27,035 nucleotides of DNA from Clostridia bacterium (GTDB lineage: Bacteria; Bacillota; Clostridia; Peptostreptococcales; Anaerovoracaceae): NCBI GenBank assembly GCA_900754795.1, contig CAAEEA010000005.1, positions 1 to 27,035 of the forward strand, in the 5' to 3' direction. Both the position numbers and the translations under genes were made by a program. Shown here piece after piece: positions 6,648 to 15,045 of the stretch. A model generated the notes under the pieces. It was not told where the DNA came from, searched no databases, and saw only the letters and a program-made list of their open reading frames with translations. Positions within the stretch are counted from its first letter, which is position 1. Each line of letters opens with the position of its first letter.

Positions 6648-7768
6648 ACATATACTCTCGGCGGACGCGCCGCTATTCGGGCGATGATGTCGTTTTTGTT
6701 GGTTTCGGCAAGAGCTGACGCTTCTTCTATGGTCATGGAGCCGTCTGTGCCGTCGCCGTAGATAACGGCTTTCATGCCTTCCCGCGCGCCGGGGACATCA
6801 GTTACATCAGCTATTACCTGATCCATGCACAAAACTCCGACCAGAGGGCATCTGACCCCTTCTATTACTACATAACCCTTATCTCTCATGTTGCGGGGAT
6901 AACCGTCGGCATATCCGAAAGGCAGGGTGGCGACTACGCTGTCCCGGGAAGCTTTCCACAGATAATCGTAGCTGACGCCCTCTCCCTTTGCAATGTAATG
7001 GAGCTGAGATATATGAGTATAAAAAGTCATTGCCTGCCTCACGTCAATATGACCTTTGTGAAACCCTTTCATGCCGTATAGCAGAGCTCCCGGTCTTACC
7101 ATGTTCAGCCTGTACTTTGGATAATCCACAAGGGCTATACTGTCGGCGATGTGTTCATATATAAAATGGCAGCCCTTTGTCTTTAAAAGATCAACGAAAG
7201 ACATGAACATATCAAACTGCTTTTCATCGTCTTCCTCGCCGGCAAGAGCCAGATGACTGAAGATACCCTCCACATGGAGGTTTCTGAGTCTGAACATTTC
7301 AGCGATCTCGCGGGCGTATTCCTCGGAGGGAACTTTACCGAGACGGTGAAAACCCGTATCTACCTTGATATGAACCACGGCTTTTTTTCCGGAGCGGGAG
7401 GCCAGTTCATCAAGCAGTCTGGCCTGTCTCAGATCAAAGATTGTCTGAGTGATGCCGCGGCCGGTGATATGGTGAAGAAGCCGATCAGGGGTATGTCCGA
7501 GGATAAAGACCGGGTAGTCCGGATAGGCCTCTTTGATTTCAAGAGCTTCTGTGAGAGTCGCCACGGCGAGATACTCAGCTCCGTTTTCCATAAGCGCGGG
7601 CGCGATGCCGACGGCTCCGTGTCCGTAGCCGTTGGCTTTTACCACCGGCATAACGGCGGTTGCCGAGCCGACCGTTTCTTTTATCATCCTCATGTTTGAA
7701 GCGAGGACGTCAAGATCAACCTCTACGACGGTGTCTCTTAGAATTTGCGGATTGATATTATCTGTCAT
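6629..7768 (-). CDS. alr: Alanine racemase
   Basis: The 379-residue PLP-dependent fold-III racemase interconverts L- and D-alanine. The PLP lysine is K44 in VVKANGYGHG. Other motifs are HIKVDTGFHRLG, EGIFSHLA, MVRPGALLYG, the catalytic tyrosine region GEGVSYDY and LCMDQ. Length and motifs are complete. The start ATG at 7768 overlaps the end of the M20 gene by 11 bases, and ATGGAGG within that gene serves as ribosome binding site, so translation is coupled. Being last in an operon with a sigma-54 activator and an M20 amidohydrolase, it may serve D-alanine catabolism rather than, or in addition to, cell-wall supply. Confidence 0.94.
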   Translation of the reverse strand: MTDNINPQILRDTVVEVDLDVLASNMRMIKETVGSATAVMPVVKANGYGHGAVGIAPALMENGAEYLAVATLTEALEIKEAYPDYPVFILGHTPDRLLHHITGRGITQTIFDLRQARLLDELASRSGKKAVVHIKVDTGFHRLGKVPSEEYAREIAEMFRLRNLHVEGIFSHLALAGEEDDEKQFDMFMSFVDLLKTKGCHFIYEHIADSIALVDYPKYRLNMVRPGALLYGMKGFHKGHIDVRQAMTFYTHISQLHYIAKGEGVSYDYLWKASRDSVVATLPFGYADGYPRNMRDKGYVVIEGVRCPLVGVLCMDQVIADVTDVPGAREGMKAVIYGDGTDGSMTIEEASALAETNKNDIIARIAARPPRVYVKKASE

Positions 7769-8963
7769 TTTTCATTGCCTCCATTATGTTCAAAACTCCC
7801 CAGACTTCTGTAAGGATACCGGTTCTGATCGATGACTCATCCGGGCAGAAAAACTCATTGTGTATAGGCGCGGCGGAAATCTCTCCCGGCCTCGCCGTGC
7901 CGATATTATAGTAAAATCCCCGGGCTCTGTCGCAGAAATACGAAAAATCATCACAGCCCAGACTTGGGGCTTTGTTTATCGTGACTTTTTCCCTGCCAAG
8001 GATTTCCTCAGACGATTTTTTCATTATCTCAAACAGACTTTCATCGTTGATGAGGGCGGGATAACTGTCGGCAAATTCGATTTCGCAGGTGGTATTGTGA
8101 GCCGCCGCGACGCCTTCGCATACACGGCGAAGCTCATCTTTGAGAAACGTCCGCTGCCGGTTTTCGAGAGTTCTGATAATGCCGGAAAACCTGGTTTCCG
8201 ACGGTATAATATTATTCTTGTTGCCGCTGTGAAACTGCCCTACGGTGATAATAGCGCTGTCGGTGGCAAGAAGCCTTCTGGTGATGACAGACTGTATAGC
8301 TCCCACCATTTCACAGGCAGGGATGAGGGGGTCAAGGCCGGTAGAGGGGTGAGCGCCGTGACATGAAACTCCTCTGACAGTTACAGAGAACTCACAGGAA
8401 GCGGCATTCATAGCTCCCGGGGTAAGCCGTACAGTACCGGCCTCGGCGGCCGGCTCGACATGAAGCCCGATAACATCTCTGACTATGGGATCCCGCAGAC
8501 AGCCCGCTTCTATCATCCTGAGCGCTCCGCCTGTGGTCTCCTCGGCAGGCTGGAAAAACAGCCTGACAGAAAACGGCAGGTCTTTTCTTATCTTGCTCAG
8601 AACCATGGCGGTTCCCAGCAGGACGGCAGTATGTATATCATGACCGCAGGCGTGCATTACTCCCGGGTTTTTGGAAGCAAAAGGTACGCCGGACATTTCT
8701 GTTAAAGGCAGAGCGTCAATGTCGGCTCTGACGCCGACCGCGAGCCCGCTGTTCTGACCGTATATCACGCCGCAGACGCCGTGTCCGGCTATGTGTTTTT
8801 CATATGGGATATCAAGAGCGGAAAGATGATCGCAGATCAGTTCTTCCGTCTTTTCCTCGTGTTCGCTCAGCTCCGGATTCTGATGAAGCTGTCGCCTTAT
8901 CCTGACTGTTTCTTCAAAGATACCGTCAACGGCCGCTTTAATATTCTTCGGATCAAAATTCAT
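7758..8963 (-). CDS. M20-family amidohydrolase (N-acyl-amino-acid / N-acetyl-DAP deacylase type)
   Basis: The protein (401 residues) belongs to the M20D group of zinc or manganese aminoacylases (hippuricase, IAA-amino-acid hydrolase, N-acetyl-diaminopimelate deacetylase). Metal-site motifs in order are VGVRADIDALP, HACGHDIHTA, FFQPAEET and GLHVEP, with GHSG-equivalent dimer-domain residues (SCHGAHP). SLGCDDFSYF lies near the end. I chose the ATG at 8963, five bases after CAGGAGA; an upstream ATG at 8978 overlaps the stop of the preceding regulator. The substrate cannot be read from sequence. The neighbours (alr, and lysA in the next operon) make an acylated DAP or D-Ala-containing compound a reasonable guess, but hippurate-like substrates are equally possible. 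Confidence 0.88.
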   Translation of the reverse strand: MNFDPKNIKAAVDGIFEETVRIRRQLHQNPELSEHEEKTEELICDHLSALDIPYEKHIAGHGVCGVIYGQNSGLAVGVRADIDALPLTEMSGVPFASKNPGVMHACGHDIHTAVLLGTAMVLSKIRKDLPFSVRLFFQPAEETTGGALRMIEAGCLRDPIVRDVIGLHVEPAAEAGTVRLTPGAMNAASCEFSVTVRGVSCHGAHPSTGLDPLIPACEMVGAIQSVITRRLLATDSAIITVGQFHSGNKNNIIPSETRFSGIIRTLENRQRTFLKDELRRVCEGVAAAHNTTCEIEFADSYPALINDESLFEIMKKSSEEILGREKVTINKAPSLGCDDFSYFCDRARGFYYNIGTARPGEISAAPIHNEFFCPDESSIRTGILTEVWGVLNIMEAMKNDR

Positions 8964-8974
8964 GATGTCTCCTG

Positions 8975-10825
8975 TCATATAAGTTTATATTCTTTAAGTT
9001 TTCTGTAAAATGCCGATCTGGACATGCCCAGGTCTTCCATGGTCTTTTGCCTGTCGCCGTTATTGGCTATAAGCGTTCCGGCGATTATGCGGGCTTCATC
9101 CTGTTCCAGCCGCTCTTTGAGAGTGAGAGGTTCGGGAGCCGGTTCGTTGATAAACAGGTGATCGGCATATATGGTCGAACCCTCACATACGGTGATAGCC
9201 CGCTCAATGATATTTTCAAGTTCTCTTACGTTGCCCGGCCAGTCATAAACGGTGATAATCTTTAAGGCCTCATCAGAAAACCGTTTAGGTTCCATATTGT
9301 ATCTGTCGCAAAGATCCGACAGGATTGAATTTGCCATGGCCGGTATATCCTGCCTGCGGTCTCTGAGCGGAGGCAGCTTTATAGGGAATACGTTTATCCT
9401 GTAATACAGATCCTGTCTGAAACGTCCCTGCCTTATCTCCTCGTCCAGATCGCGGCTTGTGGCCGTGATCACACGCACGTCGATGGGAATCGGTTTAGGA
9501 GAACCGACGCGGTAAATCTGTTTATTCTGCAGGACATACAGCAGCTTGGCCTGTATTTCCGGAGGTATTTCTCCGATTTCATCAAGGAATATGGTTCCGC
9601 CGCCGGCTTCTTCAAAATATCCTATACGGCCGTTTTTATCGGCGCCCGTAAAAGATCCCGGAGCGTAGCCGAAGAGCTCTGACTCAAAGAGAGACGGGGC
9701 GATGGAATTACACGCCACCTCAACAAAGGGCGCGTTGGGATTCTGTATGTTGTGGATCTCCCGGGCCAGCCGTGATTTTCCGGTGCCGCTCTCTCCAAGC
9801 AGGATAACATTAAACCGGGTTCTGGAAGCCTTATAGGCGAGATGCTTTACCGCCTGCATACCGGCTGATTCTCCGAGGAATTTTCCGAAATGCTCTTCTC
9901 TGTCCGAATCGAGCATGAGGGAAGCTCTTTTGTTGCGGCTTTCCAGCTCGGCCATATATGCCGCTCCCGCTTTCAGACTGCTTTCTATATTGCTCCGGTC
10001 GCGGATCATGATCAGGACTCCGTCGTTTTCCGAACCCTTTTGAACCCTTATCATAGTGCAGAAAACAAGTCTTCTGTATATTTCAAAAGGACCTTCGGAC
10101 CTGGCGCCGTCCGGAAGTTCCATGAGTTTGCGTACTTCCTGCAGGAACTCATCGCCAAAGACGATACGCTTAAGGGGCATACCTATGATAGAAGCGGGAT
10201 CTTCTTCCTGTCCAGGCCAGTTCTTGCCTTTATACGGCGCGCCGCGCAGCAGCTTCCCCGGTTCTTCGCCTCGAAACCCGTAACCGATTCCCTGAAAAAA
10301 TCTGACCTCGCCTGTTTCCGGTTTTACTGTCACCATAAACCCTATCGCCTGAAGATAGGCCATATCGTAAGTTTCGCCGTTGACTGTAACGGCGATTGTC
10401 TTTTTATTAAGGTCGATGCTGACGGAAATATCGTGGCCGCGGTATTTTTCTTTCAGTTTCAGCTCCCTTTCCGGATAAAAACCGCTGTAGTATTTATACA
10501 CAGGAGCATGGAGAGGCTCCTGATAAGTGCCTATGGCGACAAAGGCGTCGACCGGTCTGATGTCGGGGTCGCTGATCCCGATGTACGAAAGATCCTCGGG
10601 GCTCATGGCGTCGTCGTTTCCCAGCATGTTGTCGGCCAGTATGACTATATCGCCTTTTCTGACGGATCCCGGGCCGTGGCTCTTGCCCTTTGGGAACATA
10701 AGTCCGAATTTTTCCTGGGCTACGTTGCTGTACCGGGCTATGCGTCCGTCTTCTTTCACATATATTATCCCAAGCCCCATCCTGTCAGTGATGTCGGTGA
10801 GAGTAATCGCGGGTTTTGACTCCAC
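8975..10825 (-). CDS. Sigma-54-dependent transcriptional activator (bacterial enhancer-binding protein)
   Basis: The 616-residue protein has a central AAA+ sigma-54 activation domain (about 315-545) with Walker A GESGTGKS (344-351) and sigma-54 loop GSFTGA (390-395). Walker B TIFLDEIG (411-418) and DWPGNVRELENIIERA follow. A C-terminal Fis-type helix-turn-helix (about 578-614) contains MSRSAFYRKLKEY. The N-terminal 300 residues hold a possible PAS-like segment (about 12-40). An unfamiliar beta-rich region (about 55-290) carries a short repeat-like block around GIGYGFRGEEPG; no receiver domain is present, so it likely senses a small molecule. The start is GTG at 10825 with AGGAG eight bases away. 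It leads an operon with the M20 gene and alr and has its own sigma-A promoter. The nearby sigma-54 promoter at 5451-5466 is its most likely target. Confidence 0.93.
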   Translation of the reverse strand: MESKPAITLTDITDRMGLGIIYVKEDGRIARYSNVAQEKFGLMFPKGKSHGPGSVRKGDIVILADNMLGNDDAMSPEDLSYIGISDPDIRPVDAFVAIGTYQEPLHAPVYKYYSGFYPERELKLKEKYRGHDISVSIDLNKKTIAVTVNGETYDMAYLQAIGFMVTVKPETGEVRFFQGIGYGFRGEEPGKLLRGAPYKGKNWPGQEEDPASIIGMPLKRIVFGDEFLQEVRKLMELPDGARSEGPFEIYRRLVFCTMIRVQKGSENDGVLIMIRDRSNIESSLKAGAAYMAELESRNKRASLMLDSDREEHFGKFLGESAGMQAVKHLAYKASRTRFNVILLGESGTGKSRLAREIHNIQNPNAPFVEVACNSIAPSLFESELFGYAPGSFTGADKNGRIGYFEEAGGGTIFLDEIGEIPPEIQAKLLYVLQNKQIYRVGSPKPIPIDVRVITATSRDLDEEIRQGRFRQDLYYRINVFPIKLPPLRDRRQDIPAMANSILSDLCDRYNMEPKRFSDEALKIITVYDWPGNVRELENIIERAITVCEGSTIYADHLFINEPAPEPLTLKERLEQDEARIIAGTLIANNGDRQKTMEDLGMSRSAFYRKLKEYKLI

Positions 10826-10859
10826 TTCGCGAGCTCCTTTCTTTATACATTCTTTACTG

Positions 10860-10888
10860 ATTATACTCTGTCCGCCCGTATTTTACAA
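10860..10888 (-). promoter_or_regulatory. Sigma-A promoter of the activator-M20-alr operon
   Basis: On the minus strand TTGTAA (10888-10883), a 17-base spacer, then TATAAT (10865-10860). The leader to the GTG start is short, about 25-30 bases. The activator gene is thus expressed by the housekeeping factor and not by sigma-54. Confidence 0.78.
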
Positions 10889-10965
10889 GTTCAAAGAGAA
10901 CTATTGCAAAGATCAGGCCGCCGCGATAAAATGCAGATAGAGCATTTTTTAGCGGGAGGCGTCAA

Positions 10966-11478
10966 ATGGGAAGAAAAGAACTTGAAAACCTTACGAAATC
11001 ACAGCTTATCGAACTGATAGAGGCATATTCCAAAAACTGGCTCGCCATAGACGGCGCCTGGTTTCAGGCGGTAGAAAAAGCGGGAGGCATGGACGAGGCA
11101 ATGGCAAGAGATATCGACGCGTGGAAAGTTTTTACCGTGGCAGAGGCGCGAAGGATAAAAAAGTTCCTCGGTCTGCCTGAGCATCCCGGTCTTCAGGGAC
11201 TGGCCGACGCTCTGCTGCTGAGATTTTATTCCAATATAAATGAAGACGACATCGCCATAAGCGGCAACACCCTTATATACAAAAACGTGACCTGCTTTGT
11301 GCAGGACGCGCGCCGGAAGAAAGGAATGGAGTATCATCCGTGCAAATCCCTGGGCATAATAGAATACGGCGATTTCGCGAAGACCATAGACGACCGTATA
11401 ACATGCTGCTGTCTCAGCTGCTACCCGGACGTCACAGATGAAACCTGCCGCTGTTCATGGGAGTTTACGCTGAAGTAA
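10966..11478 (+). CDS. DUF6125-like cysteine-rich cytosolic protein
   Basis: The 170-residue soluble protein starts MGRKELENLTKSQLIELIEA, followed by an all-helical half with DGAWF (29-33) and VAEARRIKKFLGL. The C-terminal half is rich in cysteine (C110, C126, C147-149, C152, C161, C163) and includes ITCCCLSCYPD and CRCSWEF. This layout resembles DUF6125 and the L-2-amino-thiazoline-4-carboxylate-hydrolase-like group, small anaerobe proteins of unknown role. The cysteines could bind a metal or an Fe-S cluster. GCGGGAGGCG lies just before the ATG. It is followed by a GC-rich hairpin and the asnS promoter, so it is probably monocistronic. Confidence 0.68.
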   Translation: MGRKELENLTKSQLIELIEAYSKNWLAIDGAWFQAVEKAGGMDEAMARDIDAWKVFTVAEARRIKKFLGLPEHPGLQGLADALLLRFYSNINEDDIAISGNTLIYKNVTCFVQDARRKKGMEYHPCKSLGIIEYGDFAKTIDDRITCCCLSCYPDVTDETCRCSWEFTLK

Positions 11479-11498
11479 GGCGCGTGATTGTCCGCGCC
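11479..11498 (+). terminator. GC hairpin after the DUF6125-like gene
   Basis: GGCGCG (11479-11484) pairs with CGCGCC (11493-11498) around an eight-base loop, immediately after the stop codon. The following run is CCCTTG rather than poly-T, so termination may be weak. It abuts the -35 box of asnS. Confidence 0.45.
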
Positions 11499-11501
11499 CC
11501 C

Positions 11502-11530
11502 TTGAAAACCGGGGTTGCTTGTTATATAAT
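11502..11530 (+). promoter_or_regulatory. Sigma-A promoter of asnS
   Basis: TTGAAA (11502-11507), a 17-base spacer and TATAAT (11525-11530). The leader to the ATG at 11583 is only about 45 bases, too short for a T-box riboswitch. Confidence 0.8.
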
Positions 11531-11582
11531 ATTTTCTGATACGCGGCCGGAAGCCGCCATAACAAAGAGAAGGAATGATCAG

Positions 11583-12977
11583 ATGAAAGAAGTATTATTA
11601 AGAGAGCTTTTCAGAAACACAGGAGAATATGACGGACAGGAAGTCCTCGTAAGAGGCTGGATCCGCAACAACAGGAGCTCTAACAAATTCGGTTTTATAG
11701 AGCTGAATGACGGAACGTTTTTCAAATCCGTACAGATAGTGTACGAAGAAGAATTCATAGATAATTTCGAAGAAATATCCAAAGCGTATGTGGCGACAGC
11801 TCTCGCGGTCACCGGCGTTGTCACGCTGACTCCTCAGGCCAAACAGCCTTTCGAGATCAAGGCCCGCAAAGTTGAGGTAGAAGCGGCTTCTACCCCTGAC
11901 TACCCTCTGCAGCCAAAGCGCCATACCATGGAGTTCCTGAGAGAGATCGCTCATCTGAGACCGAGAAGCAACACTTTTTCCGCGGTATTCAGGGTGAGAT
12001 CACTGGTAGCCTACGCTATCCACAGGTTCTTTCAGGAGAGAGATTTTGTCTATGTGCACACTCCGATAATTACCGGCAGCGACGCTGAGGGGGCGGGAGA
12101 GATGTTCCGCGTCACCACCCTCGACATGAACGATCTGCCAAAGACTGAAGACGGCAAAACAGATTACAGCGGAGACTTTTTCGGCAAGGAGACCAACCTG
12201 ACGGTCAGCGGACAGCTGGAGGGAGAGACTTTTGCCATGGCTTTCCGCAACATATATACGTTCGGGCCGACTTTCCGCGCCGAAAATTCCAACACCGCCA
12301 GACACGCTTCCGAGTTCTGGATGATAGAGCCCGAGATTGCTTTCGCGGATCTTGAGGACAACATGAAACTGGCGGAGGATATGATCAAATATATCATAAC
12401 ATTTGTTCTCGAAAACGCGCCGGAAGAAATGGAGTTTTTCAACAAATTCGTGGATAAGGGACTGCTTGAAAGACTTGATCACATAGTGAATTCCGACTTC
12501 GGCCGGGTGACCTATACGGAAGCGGTAGACCTGCTCAAAAAGTCGGGCAAAGAATTCCAGTATCCCGTTGAATGGGGTATAGACCTTCAGACAGAGCATG
12601 AACGTTATCTGACAGAGCAGATCTTTAAAAAGCCGCTCTTTGTAACAGATTATCCGAAAGATATAAAGGCTTTTTATATGAGACTGAACGACGACAACAG
12701 GACAGTCGCCGCCTGCGACCTGCTCGTACCCGGCGTAGGCGAGATCATCGGCGGAAGCCAGAGAGAAGAAAGATACGACGCACTGACTTCCAGGATGGCG
12801 GAGCTGGGTCTTGACGAAAAAGATTACTGGTGGTATCTCGACCTGAGAAAATACGGCGGAGTCAAACATGCCGGATACGGACTGGGATTCGAGAGAATAA
12901 TCATGTATATAACGGGAATGAGCAACATCAGAGACGTGCTGCCGTTCCCGAGAACTCCGAAGTCAGCTGAGTTTTAA
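11583..12977 (+). CDS. asnS: Asparaginyl-tRNA synthetase
   Basis: This class IIb aminoacyl-tRNA synthetase (464 residues, the usual length) charges tRNA-Asn with asparagine. It has an N-terminal OB-fold anticodon-binding domain (VLVRGWIRNNRSSNKFGFIE) and then the catalytic core. Motif 2 is FRAENSNTARHASEFWMIEP and motif 3 is GLGFERIIMYITGM. The lack of an insertion typical of AspRS and the NTARHASEFWM signature point to AsnRS. The start is the ATG at 11583, preceded by AGAAGGA at eight to nine bases. The open frame extends upstream but across the promoter. The EamA transporter gene follows after 24 bases, probably on the same transcript. Confidence 0.96.
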   Translation: MKEVLLRELFRNTGEYDGQEVLVRGWIRNNRSSNKFGFIELNDGTFFKSVQIVYEEEFIDNFEEISKAYVATALAVTGVVTLTPQAKQPFEIKARKVEVEAASTPDYPLQPKRHTMEFLREIAHLRPRSNTFSAVFRVRSLVAYAIHRFFQERDFVYVHTPIITGSDAEGAGEMFRVTTLDMNDLPKTEDGKTDYSGDFFGKETNLTVSGQLEGETFAMAFRNIYTFGPTFRAENSNTARHASEFWMIEPEIAFADLEDNMKLAEDMIKYIITFVLENAPEEMEFFNKFVDKGLLERLDHIVNSDFGRVTYTEAVDLLKKSGKEFQYPVEWGIDLQTEHERYLTEQIFKKPLFVTDYPKDIKAFYMRLNDDNRTVAACDLLVPGVGEIIGGSQREERYDALTSRMAELGLDEKDYWWYLDLRKYGGVKHAGYGLGFERIIMYITGMSNIRDVLPFPRTPKSAEF

Positions 12978-13001
12978 CTGTAATCAAAACAGGAGAATAT
13001 G

Positions 13002-13910
13002 ATGAGCAAAAGAACTGTGGGAGTCGCGGCGGTAATAATCTCCGCTGTGGTATTCGGTTTTCTCCCTTTATGTGTGACTTATCTTAAAGGAGAGGGAGGG
13101 ACTACACTGAGCGTGGCATTTTGCAGGTTTTTCCTGTCGCTGCTCCCTATCTTCATTTACCTTAAAGTTAAAAAGATCCCTCTGGCTGTGACGAAAAAAC
13201 AGTTCGCGCAGATGGTGCTGATAACAGTGGCGGGGTACGGCGGTACGGCTCTGCTGCTGTTCTTTTCGTACAGTTACATCCCTACGGGAATGGCTACCAC
13301 CCTGCATTTCTGTTACCCGGTCATGGTCATAGTCTTCAGCGCGGTATTTTTGAGGGAAAAGATCAAACCTCTCAAAATACTGTGCGTTTCCATGTGTATG
13401 ATCGGGATAATACTCTTTTATGACGGCGGGATGTCGGCTGATCTGTTCGGCATATTCCTCGCGTTCATTTCGGGAAACACCTATGCTTTCTATATCTTGT
13501 ATCTGGACAAGAGCGATGTGGGAAAAATGAACTCTCTCAAAACGATCTTTTATATGAACTCTATCGCCTCGGTCATGATACTGACGGCGGCGCTGCTGAC
13601 AGACCAGTTTGTTTTCCGCTGGGAAGCGGCGGACTGGCTGTTCGCCTTTGTATTTGCCACGGCTGTGTCATTTATAGCCGTCCTGGGATTCCAGATAGGT
13701 GTTAAATATACGGGAGGCCAGACCTCGGCTATCCTCAGCACCTTTGAACCGATAACAAGCGTGATCGTCGGTATAATCGCTTACGGAGAGAGCTTTTCCG
13801 CCAGAGGAGTCGTCGGCTGTGTTCTGATACTTACGGCTACGGTCATAATCGCCTGTCTCAAAGAAGACGTAAAGGAACAGCCGGAGATTCCAGAAGATAC
13901 GGCAGCCTGA
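13002..13910 (+). CDS. EamA/DMT-superfamily transporter
   Basis: The 302-residue integral membrane protein shows ten hydrophobic segments arranged as two EamA repeats (about 8-140 and 152-290). Typical pieces are SAVVFGFLPLCVTYLK, YIPTGMATTLHFCYPVMVIV and GGQTSAILSTFEPITSVIVG. Members export or import metabolites and amino acids; the substrate here cannot be told. AGGAG (12991-12995) lies six bases before the second of two tandem ATG codons (13002), which I prefer over the first (12999). The C-terminal tail is short and acidic (KEQPEIPEDTAA). It sits 24 bases after asnS. Confidence 0.88.
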   Translation: MSKRTVGVAAVIISAVVFGFLPLCVTYLKGEGGTTLSVAFCRFFLSLLPIFIYLKVKKIPLAVTKKQFAQMVLITVAGYGGTALLLFFSYSYIPTGMATTLHFCYPVMVIVFSAVFLREKIKPLKILCVSMCMIGIILFYDGGMSADLFGIFLAFISGNTYAFYILYLDKSDVGKMNSLKTIFYMNSIASVMILTAALLTDQFVFRWEAADWLFAFVFATAVSFIAVLGFQIGVKYTGGQTSAILSTFEPITSVIVGIIAYGESFSARGVVGCVLILTATVIIACLKEDVKEQPEIPEDTAA

Positions 13911-13967
13911 AAAACTTTTTTAAAAAATCCTTAAGACACGCGTCAGCTGCAGTTTAGATTTGTCCGC

Positions 13968-13973
13968 TATAAT
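13968..13973 (+). promoter_or_regulatory. Possible -10 element of the GT2-GtrA gene
   Basis: A perfect TATAAT lies about 30 bases before the coding start at 14005, but the -35 region (around 13945-13950, AGCTGC) is poor. Transcription may need an activator or may partly read through from the EamA gene, after which no GC-rich terminator is seen. Confidence 0.4.
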
Positions 13974-14004
13974 CATAACATAAATACTCGCGGGGAGGGT
14001 CATA

Positions 14005-15045
14005 ATGTTTGTGGTGATTATTCCGGCATATAAGCCGGACGGGACTCTGACAGAGCTTATTGAAAAATTAGAGTCCTTTGACGTTGAAAAAATAGTCGTT
14101 GATGACGGCAGCGGCAGTGAATACGAGGATGTATTCAGGACGGTGGAAGACCGGTGTATCCTGCTGCGTCATGAAAAAAACAGGGGCAAGGGCGCGGCAG
14201 TCAAGACAGGACTTTCTGAAGTAAAAGAAATGAGAGGGCAGATCGAGGCTGTGGGAATCATGGATTCAGACGGACAGCACCTGCCTGAGGATATGATGAA
14301 ACTGCTTGCCACCGCTTCTGTAAACAAAGAAGCGCTGATTCTGGGAGTAAGGCAGGTAGGGCGAAAGATGCCCCTGAGATCGAGGATAGGAAACACTGTA
14401 ACCAGAGGAGTCTTCCGCCTGGTGACAGGCACGGGAGTATCAGATACTCAGACCGGGCTCAGAGCCTTTTCTCCTGAACTCACAGACCGGCTTCTTCAGA
14501 TTGAAGGAGAAAGATACGAATACGAGATGAACATGCTTATGACTCTTGCCCGGGAGAACACTCCTATCAGAGAGGCGCCTGTCAGCACAGTCTATCTTGA
14601 CAGAAAAAATTCGGTTTCTCACTTCAGAACCGTGGCGGATTCGGCGAGAATATATAAAGACATCATCAGATTCAGCCTTTCTTCTCTGAGCAGCTTTGTC
14701 CTCGATTATGCGCTGTTCGCGCTGCTGATGATGTTCCTGCCTCATACGGCCGGCTGGATACTGACGGCAAACATCGCGGCCCGGCTTATGAGCGCCATGT
14801 ACAATTACAGCGTGAACTGCCGGTTCGTTTTCCGGGAAAAGAAAAGAGCCTCTACGGCTCTGGAGTATTTTGCCCTCGCGGGATTCATACTGGTAATGAA
14901 CAATCTGCTGCTCGAATTATTTACTCAGCTTATGGGAATTCCAGTATATCCGGCTAAACTGCTGACCGAGTGTACCCTGTTTGTAATAAGCTGGCTTGTG
15001 CAGAACTTCATGATATTTAAAAGAAACAGATCGGTCCGCGCTTAA
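14005..15045 (+). CDS. GT2 glycosyltransferase fused to GtrA-like membrane domain
   Basis: The 346-residue protein has an N-terminal GT-A fold of the DPM1/polyprenyl-phosphate glycosyltransferase type (about 1-215). Motifs are VIIPAYKPDGTL, VVDDGSGSEYED, NRGKGAAVKTGL, the metal-binding DSDGQH (87-92) and SDTQTGLRAFS. A C-terminal GtrA-like domain (about 221-343) has four hydrophobic segments, beginning RFSLSSLSSFVLDYALFALL and containing YNYSVNCRFVF. Such fusions transfer a sugar to a polyprenyl phosphate and help flip it for decoration of cell-surface polymers. GGGGAGGG stands just before the ATG. The gene is alone on its strand here. Its stop codon overlaps the stop of the convergent flavoprotein gene inside a terminator loop. 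Confidence 0.9.
   Translation: MFVVIIPAYKPDGTLTELIEKLESFDVEKIVVDDGSGSEYEDVFRTVEDRCILLRHEKNRGKGAAVKTGLSEVKEMRGQIEAVGIMDSDGQHLPEDMMKLLATASVNKEALILGVRQVGRKMPLRSRIGNTVTRGVFRLVTGTGVSDTQTGLRAFSPELTDRLLQIEGERYEYEMNMLMTLARENTPIREAPVSTVYLDRKNSVSHFRTVADSARIYKDIIRFSLSSLSSFVLDYALFALLMMFLPHTAGWILTANIAARLMSAMYNYSVNCRFVFREKKRASTALEYFALAGFILVMNNLLLELFTQLMGIPVYPAKLLTECTLFVISWLVQNFMIFKRNRSVRA

Noticed and set aside
9890..10819. 309-codon plus-strand open frame
   Set aside because: It is fully antisense to the well-supported sigma-54 activator gene and has no domain of its own.
11531..11582. T-box riboswitch before asnS
   Set aside because: The leader is only about 45 bases and lacks specifier and T-box sequences.
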